Assembly (NCBI GenBank): GCA_964611435.1
Contig: CAZSXT010000018.1
Coordinates: forward strand, 1-64,000
Source: JAYPHU01 sp964611435
GTDB lineage: Bacteria > Pseudomonadota > Alphaproteobacteria > Rhodospirillales > UBA2165
Length of the DNA stretch: 64,000 nt
Reading direction: 5' to 3'
Shown: one piece after another, positions 16,481 to 23,668 of the stretch
Numbering within the stretch: the stretch's first letter is position 1
Layout: each line of letters starts with the position of its first letter
Notes under the pieces: generated by a model
What the model was told of the DNA's origin: nothing
Seen by the model: only the letters and a program-made list of their open reading frames with translations
Database searches by the model: none
Position numbers and translations under genes: made by a program

Positions 16481-17259
16481 GCGTTCTCTACAAGGCGGCG
16501 GACCGTGGTTTTGAGCCGATCAATATCGGCGTCTTCGCTCAATCGGTGATCGCCGTTCTTAATGAAAATGACTTCGACATCTTGTGATCGAAGCTTTTCC
16601 TGAATGGCAAGCGCGGTCTGCCACGGAACGGATTCGTCTTCCATGCCATGGAGCAGGCGAACCGGGCAGGAGATAGGTATTTCGGCCCGCAATAGAAGGT
16701 GGTTCCTTCCGTCCTCCAGCAGCGCCTTGGTGATCACATAGTCGTCTTCATAGCCGCTGGGGATGACGACGAGGCCATTCTCCTCAATTTCTTGTTTCTG
16801 CTCATCGGTAAGGCCCGACGGCAGAAGGTCTTCCGTAAAGTCCGGAGCGGCGGCGATTCCCACCAGCCCGGCGGTCCGGTCCGGCCGCTTGGCCGCCGTC
16901 AGCAACATCATCCAGCCGCCCATGGACGAGCCGACAATAATCTGGGGTCCTTCGGTCAGCTCGTCGAATGCCGCCAACGCGTCCTCCGACCAGATGCCGA
17001 TGGTGCCGTCGGCGAACGCGCCGGACGATTCGCCATGACCTTGATAGTCAAATCGCAGATACGCGTGTCCTACTTCCCGGCAGAGCTCTTCCAAGGCCAG
17101 GGCCTTCCCGCCGGACATATCCGACATAAATCCGGTCATGAACACCACACCCGGGGATTTTCCCTCCAGGCGATGGTAGGCGATGGACGCGCCGTTCTCC
17201 CGTGTTAATATTCGGGGCGGCGTCGAGGCCGCGTTTTCTTTTGAACTCTCTTGAGACAT
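16477..17259 (-). CDS. Alpha/beta hydrolase, ABHD10-like thioesterase
   Basis: 260 residues from the ATG at 17259 (MSQESSKENAAS), with GGGG upstream; longer readings run into the divergent glycosyltransferase gene. The catalytic triad is visible: Ser in VGSSMGGWMML, Asp in LLHGMEDESVPW, His in KNGDHRLSED. Text such as GKSPGVVFMTGFMSDMSGGKA and HAYLRFDYQGHGESSG closely follows eukaryotic ABHD10, a mitochondrial S-depalmitoylase. A similar thioester- or ester-cleaving role is inferred, not shown. Confidence 0.8.
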   Translation of the reverse strand: MSQESSKENAASTPPRILTRENGASIAYHRLEGKSPGVVFMTGFMSDMSGGKALALEELCREVGHAYLRFDYQGHGESSGAFADGTIGIWSEDALAAFDELTEGPQIIVGSSMGGWMMLLTAAKRPDRTAGLVGIAAAPDFTEDLLPSGLTDEQKQEIEENGLVVIPSGYEDDYVITKALLEDGRNHLLLRAEIPISCPVRLLHGMEDESVPWQTALAIQEKLRSQDVEVIFIKNGDHRLSEDADIDRLKTTVRRLVENA

Positions 17260-17275
17260 AATTTGCCCCTGCCAA

Positions 17276-18487
17276 ATGGACCAGGACACCGACCATAACA
17301 TCCCCGCACCGGATGAAAATGCCGAACCTGTCGCGGCCCGTGCGCCCACTGTCATGCAGGTTCTACCGGCCTTGGTGACCGGTGGGGTGGAGCGCGGGAC
17401 GGTGGATTTGGCCGGCGCTGTTGTCTCGGCGGGCGGCCGGGCTATCGTTGTTTCGGCCGGCGGGCCAATGGTGCACGAGATCACCCGAGTCGGCGGGGAG
17501 CACATCGAACTGCCGGTGGATTCCAAAAACCCTTTCGTGATGTATAAAAATATTCAGCGCCTGGCGGATGTCGCCGCAGCGGAAAATGTGGACATCATCC
17601 ATGCCCGCTCCCGCGCGCCGGCCTGGAGCGCCTGGCACGCCGCCAAACGCAGCAACAAGCGCTTTGTCACCACGTTTCACGGCACCTACGGCCACGCCAA
17701 TATTTTCAAACGCCGCTACAACGCAATCATGACCCGGGGGGAGCGGATCATTGCGATCTCCGAGTTCATCGCCGGGCACATCAATCGGATTTACGGCATC
17801 CCGCTGGCAAAAATTCGGGTGATCCACCGGGGTGTGGATTTGGATCGGTTCGATCCGGCTAAGGTCAGCCAGGAGCGGGTGATCAATCAGGCGGAAAAGT
17901 GGCGGCTGCCGGACGGCATGCCGGTGGTCATGCTGCCGGGCCGGCTGACACGCTGGAAAGGCCAGACCGTGTTTATCGAGGCGATCAAGAAGCTGGGCCG
18001 TGACGATGTCCAGTGCCTGATCGTCGGCTCCGATCAGGGCCGGATCGACTACCGTAAGGAATTGGAGCGGGAGATTGAGAACTTCGGCATGACGGGGGTG
18101 ATCCATGTGATCGACCACTGTGATGATATGCCGGCGGCGTATATGCTGACCGATGTGGTGGTGTCCGCCTCGACCGAGCCGGAAGCCTTCGGCCGGGTGA
18201 TGGCGGAGGCTCAGGCTTTGGGCCGCCAGGTCATCGCCACCGATCACGGCGGCGCCCGGGAAACCGTAATCGCAGGCAAGACCGGTTGGCTCACCCCGCC
18301 CGATGATCCGGACGCTCTGGCCGAGGCGCTAAGCGAGGCTCTCAATCAGGATCCGGCTACGCGGGAAAGTTTTGCCGAGGCGGCCATGGCCCATGTACGG
18401 GAAAATTTTTCCAAACAGCACATGTGTGAACAGACCCTCGACGTCTATAACGAAATCCTGGGCGGCGAAGATCAGGTAGGCTCGTGA
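17276..18487 (+). CDS. Glycosyltransferase family 4
   Basis: 403 residues. GT-B fold: the N-terminal acceptor domain begins MQVLPALVTGGVERGTVDLA (from residue 27) and the C-terminal domain holds the retaining E-x7-E motif (EPEAFGRVMAEAQALG, near 302-317). It probably adds a sugar to lipopolysaccharide core or a related glycan on the cytoplasmic face. No clear ribosome-binding site precedes the ATG at 17276, so the start may be elsewhere in the first 27 codons. Its stop overlaps the GTG start of the next glycosyltransferase (GTGA). Confidence 0.85.
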   Translation: MDQDTDHNIPAPDENAEPVAARAPTVMQVLPALVTGGVERGTVDLAGAVVSAGGRAIVVSAGGPMVHEITRVGGEHIELPVDSKNPFVMYKNIQRLADVAAAENVDIIHARSRAPAWSAWHAAKRSNKRFVTTFHGTYGHANIFKRRYNAIMTRGERIIAISEFIAGHINRIYGIPLAKIRVIHRGVDLDRFDPAKVSQERVINQAEKWRLPDGMPVVMLPGRLTRWKGQTVFIEAIKKLGRDDVQCLIVGSDQGRIDYRKELEREIENFGMTGVIHVIDHCDDMPAAYMLTDVVVSASTEPEAFGRVMAEAQALGRQVIATDHGGARETVIAGKTGWLTPPDDPDALAEALSEALNQDPATRESFAEAAMAHVRENFSKQHMCEQTLDVYNEILGGEDQVGS

Positions 18488-19386
18488 GCAATCGCGTTCT
18501 GGTGATCAAGCTTGGGGCGCTTGGCGATTTTGTCCAGGCCGCCGGGCCATTCGCCGCGATCCGGGATTTTCACCGGCGGGATACGATCACCCTTCTCACT
18601 ACCCGGCCATTCGCCGAGTTCGCCGCCCGATCGCCTTGGTTCGACGAAGTCTGGATCGATTCCCGGCCCAAGCTCTGGCAACTGGAAAAGCTGTTGGGTC
18701 TCCGCGCCCGGCTGAGAGACGGTGGAATTTCGAGGGTTTATGATCTGCAAACGTCCGACCGCAGCGGTTTCTACGCCAAACTATTTTGGCCGTCGCCCAG
18801 GCCCGATTGGTCCGGGATTGCGGCCGGCTGTTCTCTGCCCCATGCAAATCCCCGGCGGGATTTTATGCACACCATGGACCGCCAGGCGGAACAGCTCGCC
18901 ATGGCCGGGATCGATAAAGTCTCCACACCCGATTTCGATTGGGTCGAGACGGATATCAGCCGGTTTTGTCTGCACGAAAAATTTGCCGTCCTGGCTCCCG
19001 GCGGCGCGGCCCATCGGCCCGATAAGCGCTGGCCCATGGGGCGCTACGCTGAACTGGCAGAATACCTGAGCGGGCAGGGGGTCCAGCCGGTGGTGATCAG
19101 CGGTGTCGAGGACCAGATTGACATAGACGGCGTGGTCAACCTCACCGGCGAAACATCCCTGGAAGACCTGTTTGGCCTGGCAGGCGGGGCGCATCTGGCC
19201 GTCGGCAATGATACCGGGCCCATGCATATCTTTGCCGCCGCGGGTACGCCGTCTTTGGTGCTTTATTCCCACGCGTCCGATCCGGCCCTGTGCGCCCAAC
19301 GGGGCGCCAAGGTGGAAATCATCCGGCGGGAAAATCTGGATGAGCTCAGTGTCGAGGATGTCGTGTCGGCGCTTCCTTCTTCTTGA
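18484..19386 (+). CDS. Glycosyltransferase family 9 (heptosyltransferase-like)
   Basis: 300 residues from GTG 18484, translationally coupled to the GT4 gene. N-terminus NRVLVIKLGALGDFVQA is the GT9 signature; VLAPGGAAHRPDKRWP and VGNDTGPMHIFAAAGTP form the donor-binding site. Family members add heptose to the LPS inner core, using ADP-heptose. The two glycosyltransferases directly upstream of thrS are a recurring arrangement in this group of bacteria (recalled). The thrS promoter -35 box overlaps its stop codon. Confidence 0.85.
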   Translation: MSNRVLVIKLGALGDFVQAAGPFAAIRDFHRRDTITLLTTRPFAEFAARSPWFDEVWIDSRPKLWQLEKLLGLRARLRDGGISRVYDLQTSDRSGFYAKLFWPSPRPDWSGIAAGCSLPHANPRRDFMHTMDRQAEQLAMAGIDKVSTPDFDWVETDISRFCLHEKFAVLAPGGAAHRPDKRWPMGRYAELAEYLSGQGVQPVVISGVEDQIDIDGVVNLTGETSLEDLFGLAGGAHLAVGNDTGPMHIFAAAGTPSLVLYSHASDPALCAQRGAKVEIIRRENLDELSVEDVVSALPSS

Positions 19387-19411
19387 CAGTGATCCGGCTT
19401 TTGCCGATATA
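19383..19411 (+). promoter_or_regulatory. Promoter of the thrS leader
   Basis: A perfect -35 TTGACA at 19383-19388 is followed after 17 bp by GATATA (19406-19411); TATAAG at 19408-19413 is the alternative -10 with 19 bp spacing. The -35 overlaps the stop of the upstream glycosyltransferase. Transcription would start near 19418, at the ATG of the leader peptide. Confidence 0.6.
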
Positions 19412-19417
19412 AGGCCC

Positions 19418-19477
19418 ATGATGAACAACCGTGTAACGACCACCGCGACGACAACCACGACCCAGGAGGGGCCGTGA
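19418..19477 (+). CDS. Threonine-rich leader peptide of thrS
   Basis: A 19-codon frame reading MMNNRVTTTATTTTTQEGP then TGA. Eight of nine consecutive codons from 19436 to 19462 are threonine (ACG, ACC, ACA mixed), with one Ala. It sits between a strong promoter and an intrinsic terminator, upstream of threonyl-tRNA synthetase. Low charged tRNA-Thr would stall the ribosome in the Thr run and leave GGAGGG at 19465-19470 free to pair with CCCTCC at 19504-19509, disrupting the terminator. The start is at or very near the predicted 5' end and has no Shine-Dalgarno, as known for the trpL leader of Sinorhizobium. Confidence 0.8.
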   Translation: MMNNRVTTTATTTTTQEGP

Positions 19478-19503
19478 CGTCTGGCGCGTGGCGTTAACGG
19501 AGA

Positions 19504-19534
19504 CCCTCCCCGCCCCCGGCCGGGAGGGTTTTTT
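19504..19534 (+). terminator. Attenuator terminator upstream of thrS
   Basis: Stem CCCTCCC (19504-19510) with GGGAGGG (19522-19528), 11-base GC-rich loop, then six T. It is 45 bp before the thrS start and 26 bp after the leader-peptide stop. The 5' arm can instead pair with GGAGGG inside the last codons of the leader peptide, giving the two exclusive structures that attenuation needs. Confidence 0.8.
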
Positions 19535-19579
19535 GATTTTAAGGGCCGCAATGACGGCGATAGACGATAGGAAGAGACA

Positions 19580-21589
19580 ATGGACGAACAGGTAAACGCA
19601 GGCGGACCGGTGAAATTGACGCTCCCCGACGGGACGGTGCGGGAATATGACGCGCCCCTGACTGGCATGGATGTGGCGACGGATATCGGGCCCGGCCTGG
19701 CGAAGGCCGCGATGGCGATCCGGCTCAACGGCGAGATGAAGGACTTGTCCACGCTGATCGACATTGACGTTGAGTTTTCCGTGGTCACCGCCAAGGACGA
19801 AGATGCGTTGGAGCTGATCCGTCACGATGCCGCCCACGCCCTGGCCCAGGCCGTACAGGAACTGTTCCCCGGCACCCAGATCACCATCGGCCCGTCCATT
19901 GAAAACGGATTCTATTATGACTTCTCCCGGAAAGAGCCGTTCTCGACGGAAGATTTCGAGGCGATTGAGAAGCGCATGGCGGAGATCGTGGACCGGGACC
20001 TGCCCATCACCCGCGAAGTGTGGGACCGCAACAAGGCCATCGAGTTCTTTAAATCCATCGGTGAAGTCTATAAGGCCGAGATCATTTCCGATCTGCCGGA
20101 GAGCGAGGAAATCTCGCTCTATAAGCAGGGGGACTGGATCGATCTCTGCCGCGGGCCGCACCTGCCGTCCACGGGCAAGCTGCCCAAGGCGTTCAAGCTG
20201 ATGAAGCTGGCCGGCGCCTATTGGCGCGGCAACTCCGACAACGAGATGCTGCAGCGCATGTACGGCACCGCTTGGGTGGATAAGAAACAGCTCAACCAAT
20301 ATCTCCATATGCTGGAAGAGGCGGAAAAGAGGGATCACCGTCGTCTGGGTAAGGAGATGGGCCTGTTCCATTTGCAGGAGGAAGCCCAGGGCTCCGCGTT
20401 CTGGCATCCTAAGGGCTGGACGCTTTACACCCAAATCCAGGCCTACATGCGGAAACGCCTGGACGCCGCCGGCTATGAGGAGGTGCACACGCCGCAACTG
20501 GTGGACCGGACGCTGTGGGAAAAATCCGGGCACTGGGAGAAGTTCCGGGAACATATGTTTGTTGCCGAGGTCGAAGAATCCGAGAGTGAAGGCAATCTAG
20601 GCCTGGAGGAGAATGCCGGGGAGGAGCCGCATCATCACGCCATGACCCGGCACCTGGCCTTGAAGCCGATGAACTGCCCGTGCCATGTGCAAATCTTCAA
20701 CCAGGGCATCAAGTCCTACCGGAATCTGCCCTTGCGCATGGCGGAGTTCGGTTCGTGCCACCGGTACGAGCCATCGGGCGCGCTGCACGGGCTAATGCGG
20801 GTCCGGGCCTTCACCCAGGACGATGCGCATATTTTCTGCACCGAGGATCAGATCGAATCCGAGACGGCGATGTTTATTCAGTTGCTGTCCTCCATCTATG
20901 ATGATTTCGGTTTTGAAGAGTTCGTCATCAAATTCGCCGACCGGCCGGAAGTGCGCGCCGGTTCCGACGAGGTTTGGGACAAGGCGGAAAAAGCGCTCCG
21001 CGACGCCACCGAAGCGGCGGATGTGGAGGTGATTATGAACCCCGGCGAAGGCGCGTTCTATGGGCCCAAGCTGGAATTTGTGCTCAGGGACGCCATCGGC
21101 CGGGACTGGCAATGCGGCACTCTCCAGGTGGACTTCGTGCTGCCGGAGCGTCTCGACGCGACCTACGTGGCCGAAGACGGGGCCAAGCACCGGCCGGTGA
21201 TGTTGCACCGGGCCATCCTGGGCTCCTTCGAACGGTTTATCGGCATCCTGATTGAGAACTTCGCGGGCCGGTTCCCCCTATGGCTCGCGCCGCTGCAGGT
21301 GGTGGTCGCGACCATCACTGACGAAGCCAATGATTATGCGGCGGAAGTGGCCGCCGCCTGCCGGGATGCCGGCATGCGGGTAGAGACTGATCTCCGCAAC
21401 GAAAAGATCAACTACAAGGTCCGGGAACACAGTGTCGGCAAGGTGCCGGTGATCCTGGTGGTCGGCGCGCGGGAAGCCGCCGACGGTACGGTGGCCATGC
21501 GGCGCTTGGGCGGCAAGTCGCAAGAAATTGTTGCGCTCGACCAAGCAGTTGCTACACTATCGGCGGAAGCGGCGATGCCGGGTGACTAA
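19580..21589 (+). CDS. thrS: Threonyl-tRNA synthetase
   Basis: 669 residues, class II synthetase that charges tRNA-Thr. Domains in order: TGS (about 10-75), the editing domain for mischarged Ser-tRNA (about 80-240, with HDAAHALAQAVQELFP), the catalytic core (about 250-545, with motif 2 around FGSCHRYEPSGALHGLMRVR and zinc Cys in NCPCHVQ), and the anticodon-binding domain (550-660). A short acidic insertion (EVEESESEGNLGLEENAGEE, near 334-353) is within the catalytic core. Start ATG has AGGAAGAG upstream. Expression is probably set by the attenuator before it. Confidence 0.96.
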   Translation: MDEQVNAGGPVKLTLPDGTVREYDAPLTGMDVATDIGPGLAKAAMAIRLNGEMKDLSTLIDIDVEFSVVTAKDEDALELIRHDAAHALAQAVQELFPGTQITIGPSIENGFYYDFSRKEPFSTEDFEAIEKRMAEIVDRDLPITREVWDRNKAIEFFKSIGEVYKAEIISDLPESEEISLYKQGDWIDLCRGPHLPSTGKLPKAFKLMKLAGAYWRGNSDNEMLQRMYGTAWVDKKQLNQYLHMLEEAEKRDHRRLGKEMGLFHLQEEAQGSAFWHPKGWTLYTQIQAYMRKRLDAAGYEEVHTPQLVDRTLWEKSGHWEKFREHMFVAEVEESESEGNLGLEENAGEEPHHHAMTRHLALKPMNCPCHVQIFNQGIKSYRNLPLRMAEFGSCHRYEPSGALHGLMRVRAFTQDDAHIFCTEDQIESETAMFIQLLSSIYDDFGFEEFVIKFADRPEVRAGSDEVWDKAEKALRDATEAADVEVIMNPGEGAFYGPKLEFVLRDAIGRDWQCGTLQVDFVLPERLDATYVAEDGAKHRPVMLHRAILGSFERFIGILIENFAGRFPLWLAPLQVVVATITDEANDYAAEVAAACRDAGMRVETDLRNEKINYKVREHSVGKVPVILVVGAREAADGTVAMRRLGGKSQEIVALDQAVATLSAEAAMPGD

Positions 21590-21714
21590 GGCCCCGCCGC
21601 GTTCGAATTATTTTAGGAGGAAGACCTTCATCTTCGATTGGGAAGACACTGTGGCGCGATTTAAAAATCCCCGGTCCCTTTCGAGAAAGGGTCCGTTAGA
21701 AGGAGAAACGTAAC

Positions 21715-22251
21715 ATCGCACGCCCACAAGTGAATTCGCGGCCCGAGAAAGACGGGCCCGCCGTTAACGAGGACATCCTCTCAGCCGACGTCCGCCTGAT
21801 CGACGCAGATGGCGATAATGTCGGCGTCGTTTCCACCCCCGACGCTATTCAACGCGCTATTGATGCGGGCCTCGACCTAGTCGAGATTTCGCCCAATGCC
21901 AGTCCGCCGGTCGCCAAGATCATGGACTACGGCAAGTACAAGTACGAGGCGCAGAAGAAAAAGAGCGAGGCGCGCAAGAAGCAGAGCGTCATCGTGGTCA
22001 AGGAAATCAAAATCCGCCCCGGCATCGAGGAACATGACTATCAGGTCAAGATGCGCGCCATGAACAAGTTCATCGGCGAGGGCGACAAGGTCAAAGTGAC
22101 CCTGCGCTTCCGCGGCCGGGAAATGGCCCACCAGGAACTGGGGGCGAAGATCCTCGACCGGGTGCAGGAAGACTTGGTGGAGATCGCCAAGGTGGAACAA
22201 TTCCCCAAGATGGAAGGCCGCCAGATGACCATGGTGTTCGCACCGCGGTAG
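21715..22251 (+). CDS. infC: Translation initiation factor IF-3, ATC start
   Basis: 178 residues when begun at ATC 21715, which has AGGAG (21701-21705) nine bases upstream and gives an N-terminus (M)ARPQVNSRPEKDG like other alphaproteobacterial IF-3. The first standard codon, GTG 21730, has no ribosome-binding site. Rare AUU/AUC starts are the known device by which IF-3 limits its own synthesis. N-domain about 15-85 (DVRLIDADGDNVGVV), Lys-rich linker (YEAQKKKSEARKKQS), C-domain about 95-175. A hairpin CCCTTT-CGAG-AAAGGG (21676-21691) precedes the ribosome-binding site. Confidence 0.93.
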   Translation: MARPQVNSRPEKDGPAVNEDILSADVRLIDADGDNVGVVSTPDAIQRAIDAGLDLVEISPNASPPVAKIMDYGKYKYEAQKKKSEARKKQSVIVVKEIKIRPGIEEHDYQVKMRAMNKFIGEGDKVKVTLRFRGREMAHQELGAKILDRVQEDLVEIAKVEQFPKMEGRQMTMVFAPR

Positions 22252-22269
22252 GCGAGCACTGCGAGCCGT

Positions 22270-22293
22270 ATGCGCGGGCGCCGACCCGCGCAT
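22270..22293. repeat. GC-rich palindrome after infC
   Basis: ATGCGCGGG-CGCCGA-CCCGCGCAT, a perfect 9-bp stem 18 bp after the infC stop. It shares the CTCTCTCCA tail sequence with the neighbouring type B repeat. It may terminate the thrS-infC transcript, although no T-run follows. Confidence 0.6.
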
Positions 22294-22312
22294 CTCTCTC
22301 CAGCATACAACC

Positions 22313-22353
22313 GTCATGCGCGGACCGCGCCAAAGGCGCGTGATCCGCGTACC
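22313..22353 (-). repeat. Short palindromic repeat, type B, copy 2
   Basis: Reads GTCATGCGCGGACC...GTGATCCGCGTACC on the plus strand; on the minus strand it matches 14746-14786 at both ends. The inner part is also palindromic (GCGCC-AAA-GGCGC). Confidence 0.7.
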
Positions 22354-22381
22354 TCTCTCCACTCCTCTGTTCCTCTTCCCG

Positions 22382-22514
22382 CGTTGCCCCCGAGTTGGCG
22401 ATAGCCAATTCTCGGGGGTCCATAACCCCGCATCCATGGTTACCCGAGACTTGGTCCCAGCTAGCGCTGGTCGGATACGCGGGATTTACCCGCGTACAAG
22501 ACTCGGGCATGACG
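22382..22514 (+). repeat. Palindromic intergenic repeat, type A, copy 2
   Basis: 133 bp aligning with the reverse complement of 1911-2030. Shared blocks include CCCCCGAGTTGG, CTCGGGGGTCCATA, CATGG, ACCCGAGACTTG, TCCCAGCTA-CGCTGGT and GGCATGACG. Each half forms a hairpin (CCCCGAG...CTCGGGG; CCAGC...GCTGG). A short stretch (GGATACGCGGGATTTACCCGCGTA) is present only in this copy. Confidence 0.75.
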
Positions 22515-22540
22515 CTCTAAAGGCATGCAAGGATCAACAT

Positions 22541-22590
22541 GGGTACGCGGATTACGTCGTGGACTACGTCCGCGCCGGTCCGCGCATGAC
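22541..22590 (+). repeat. Short palindromic repeat, type B, copy 3
   Basis: GGGTACGCGGATTACG...GGTCCGCGCATGAC, 50 bp, same orientation as 14746-14786 with a longer centre (TCGTGGACTACGTCCGCGCC). Lies 26 bp after the type A repeat. Confidence 0.65.
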
Positions 22591-22791
22591 GGGTAAAGAG
22601 AATCCCCGGAATAAACCCCGCTCCCCGTTGTTCATCTATTAAGGCTAACCGTTCCGGTGGCGGCCCCCAACTGAGGATGGGCCGGACGGGCGCGGCCGGT
22701 GCGTGTTCCCCCGATCACGCCGGCTATATAGGCGCGCATCGTTCGCCGTTCTTCGCCGCTGGATGCCCGGTTGCCTTACCCCAACCTTCCA

Positions 22792-22825
22792 CCGCCCCAA
22801 GCCACCCGGCCGGGGCGGTTTTTTT
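22792..22825 (+). terminator. Intrinsic terminator or attenuator next to the assembly gap
   Basis: Stem CCGCCCC (22792-22798) with GGGGCGG (22812-22818) followed by seven T that run into the N block. It is 540 bp after infC and about 190 bp before rpmI, so it is placed more like an rpmI-rplT leader attenuator than an infC terminator. The gap hides what follows. Confidence 0.6.
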
Positions 22826-22925
22826 NNNNNNNNNNNNNNNNNNNNNNNNNNNNNNNNNNNNNNNNNNNNNNNNNNNNNNNNNNNNNNNNNNNNNNNNNNN
22901 NNNNNNNNNNNNNNNNNNNNNNNNN
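22826..22925. other. Assembly gap (100 N)
   Basis: Exactly 100 N, a conventional scaffold gap of unknown true length. It starts directly after a GC hairpin and poly-T, in a repeat-rich spacer, which is the kind of place where assembly fails. Confidence 0.98.
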
Positions 22926-23016
22926 GCAAGCGGTCCGGCAGGGATAGCGTCGATTAGGCCATAAATCCCAGGGCAGCCCAGCCGCTTCAATGAAACTCCA
23001 ATAAGAGGAAACAGCA

Positions 23017-23223
23017 ATGCCCAAAATGAAGACCAAATCGAGCGCCAAGAAGCGCTTCAAAATCACGGGGTCCGGCAAGGTTGTCGGCTCGCCCGCCTTC
23101 AAACAGCACAATCTCCGCAAGCGGTCGCAGAAGATGAAGCGCCAGACGCGCGGCACCATGATCCTGCACGAAACCGATGCGCGCATGGTGAAGTCCTTCA
23201 TGCCCTATAGCCGGAGTAAATAA
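23017..23223 (+). CDS. rpmI: Ribosomal protein bL35
   Basis: 68 residues, MPKMKTKSSAKKRFK at the N-terminus and the basic core NLRKRSQKMKRQTRG are typical of bL35 (65-68 residues). Part of the 50S subunit. AGAGGA 9 bases before the ATG. It is followed 1 bp after its stop by rplT, so the pair is co-translated. Confidence 0.96.
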   Translation: MPKMKTKSSAKKRFKITGSGKVVGSPAFKQHNLRKRSQKMKRQTRGTMILHETDARMVKSFMPYSRSK

Positions 23224-23224
23224 G

Positions 23225-23584
23225 ATGGCACGTTCTCAAGGAAACGTTGCGAGCCGCGCTCGCCGCAAAAAGATCGTCGCCCGCGCCAAGGGCTATCAGG
23301 GCCGGAGCAACAACAATTTCCGCCTCGCCAAGCAACGCACCGAAAAAGGTATGCAGTATGCCTATCGGGACCGTCGCGCGCGCAAGCGGACCTTCCGCAG
23401 CCTGTGGATCCAGCGCATCAACGCCGGCGCCCGGCTGCACGGCCTCACCTATTCCCAGTTTATGAACGGGCTCTCCAAGGCCGGGATCGAGCTGGACCGC
23501 AAGGTTCTGTCCGATTTGGCGGTGCGGGAGCCGGACTCGTTTAAAAGCTTGGTCGAACAGGCCCAGGCTGCCCTCGCCCAATAG
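23225..23584 (+). CDS. rplT: Ribosomal protein bL20
   Basis: 119 residues, the normal length. RRKKIVARAKGYQGRSNNNF and QRINAGARLHGLTYSQFMNG are family signatures. bL20 binds 23S rRNA early in 50S assembly and in several bacteria represses its own operon by binding the leader mRNA; the leader here is interrupted by the gap. A terminator follows before pheS. Confidence 0.96.
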   Translation: MARSQGNVASRARRKKIVARAKGYQGRSNNNFRLAKQRTEKGMQYAYRDRRARKRTFRSLWIQRINAGARLHGLTYSQFMNGLSKAGIELDRKVLSDLAVREPDSFKSLVEQAQAALAQ

Positions 23585-23616
23585 CCGGCATCGCCGGACA
23601 CGATGAGAAATTGAGA

Positions 23617-23645
23617 GGGGGCGGCCCGGACGGCGGCCCCCTTTT
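23617..23645 (+). terminator. Terminator between rplT and pheS
   Basis: GGGGGC (23617-23622) pairs with GCCCCC (23636-23641), with an inner GCC/GGC stem after one G-G mismatch and loop CGGAC; four T follow. It probably ends or attenuates transcription from the ribosomal protein genes before pheST. The 32 bases before it hold no Phe-rich leader frame like E. coli pheM. Confidence 0.7.
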
Positions 23646-23668
23646 GCTGTCATAAGAAAGTTTTGGAC

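Larger units (their letters stand above)
22252..23016. other. Repeat-rich intergenic region with assembly gap, infC to rpmI
   Basis: This long spacer splits the usual infC-rpmI-rplT order. It holds, in order, a GC hairpin (22270-22293), a type B repeat inverted, a type A repeat, a second type B repeat, a TATATA element at 22725-22730 without a good -35, a terminator-like hairpin with seven T ending at the gap, and 100 N. The region from 22926 to 23016 carries the AGAGGA ribosome-binding site of rpmI. No protein gene is supported. Confidence 0.7.

Noticed and set aside
22677..22825. A possible Phe-containing leader peptide before the gap (TTCTTC near 22748)
   Set aside because: No start codon in suitable position and only two Phe codons.
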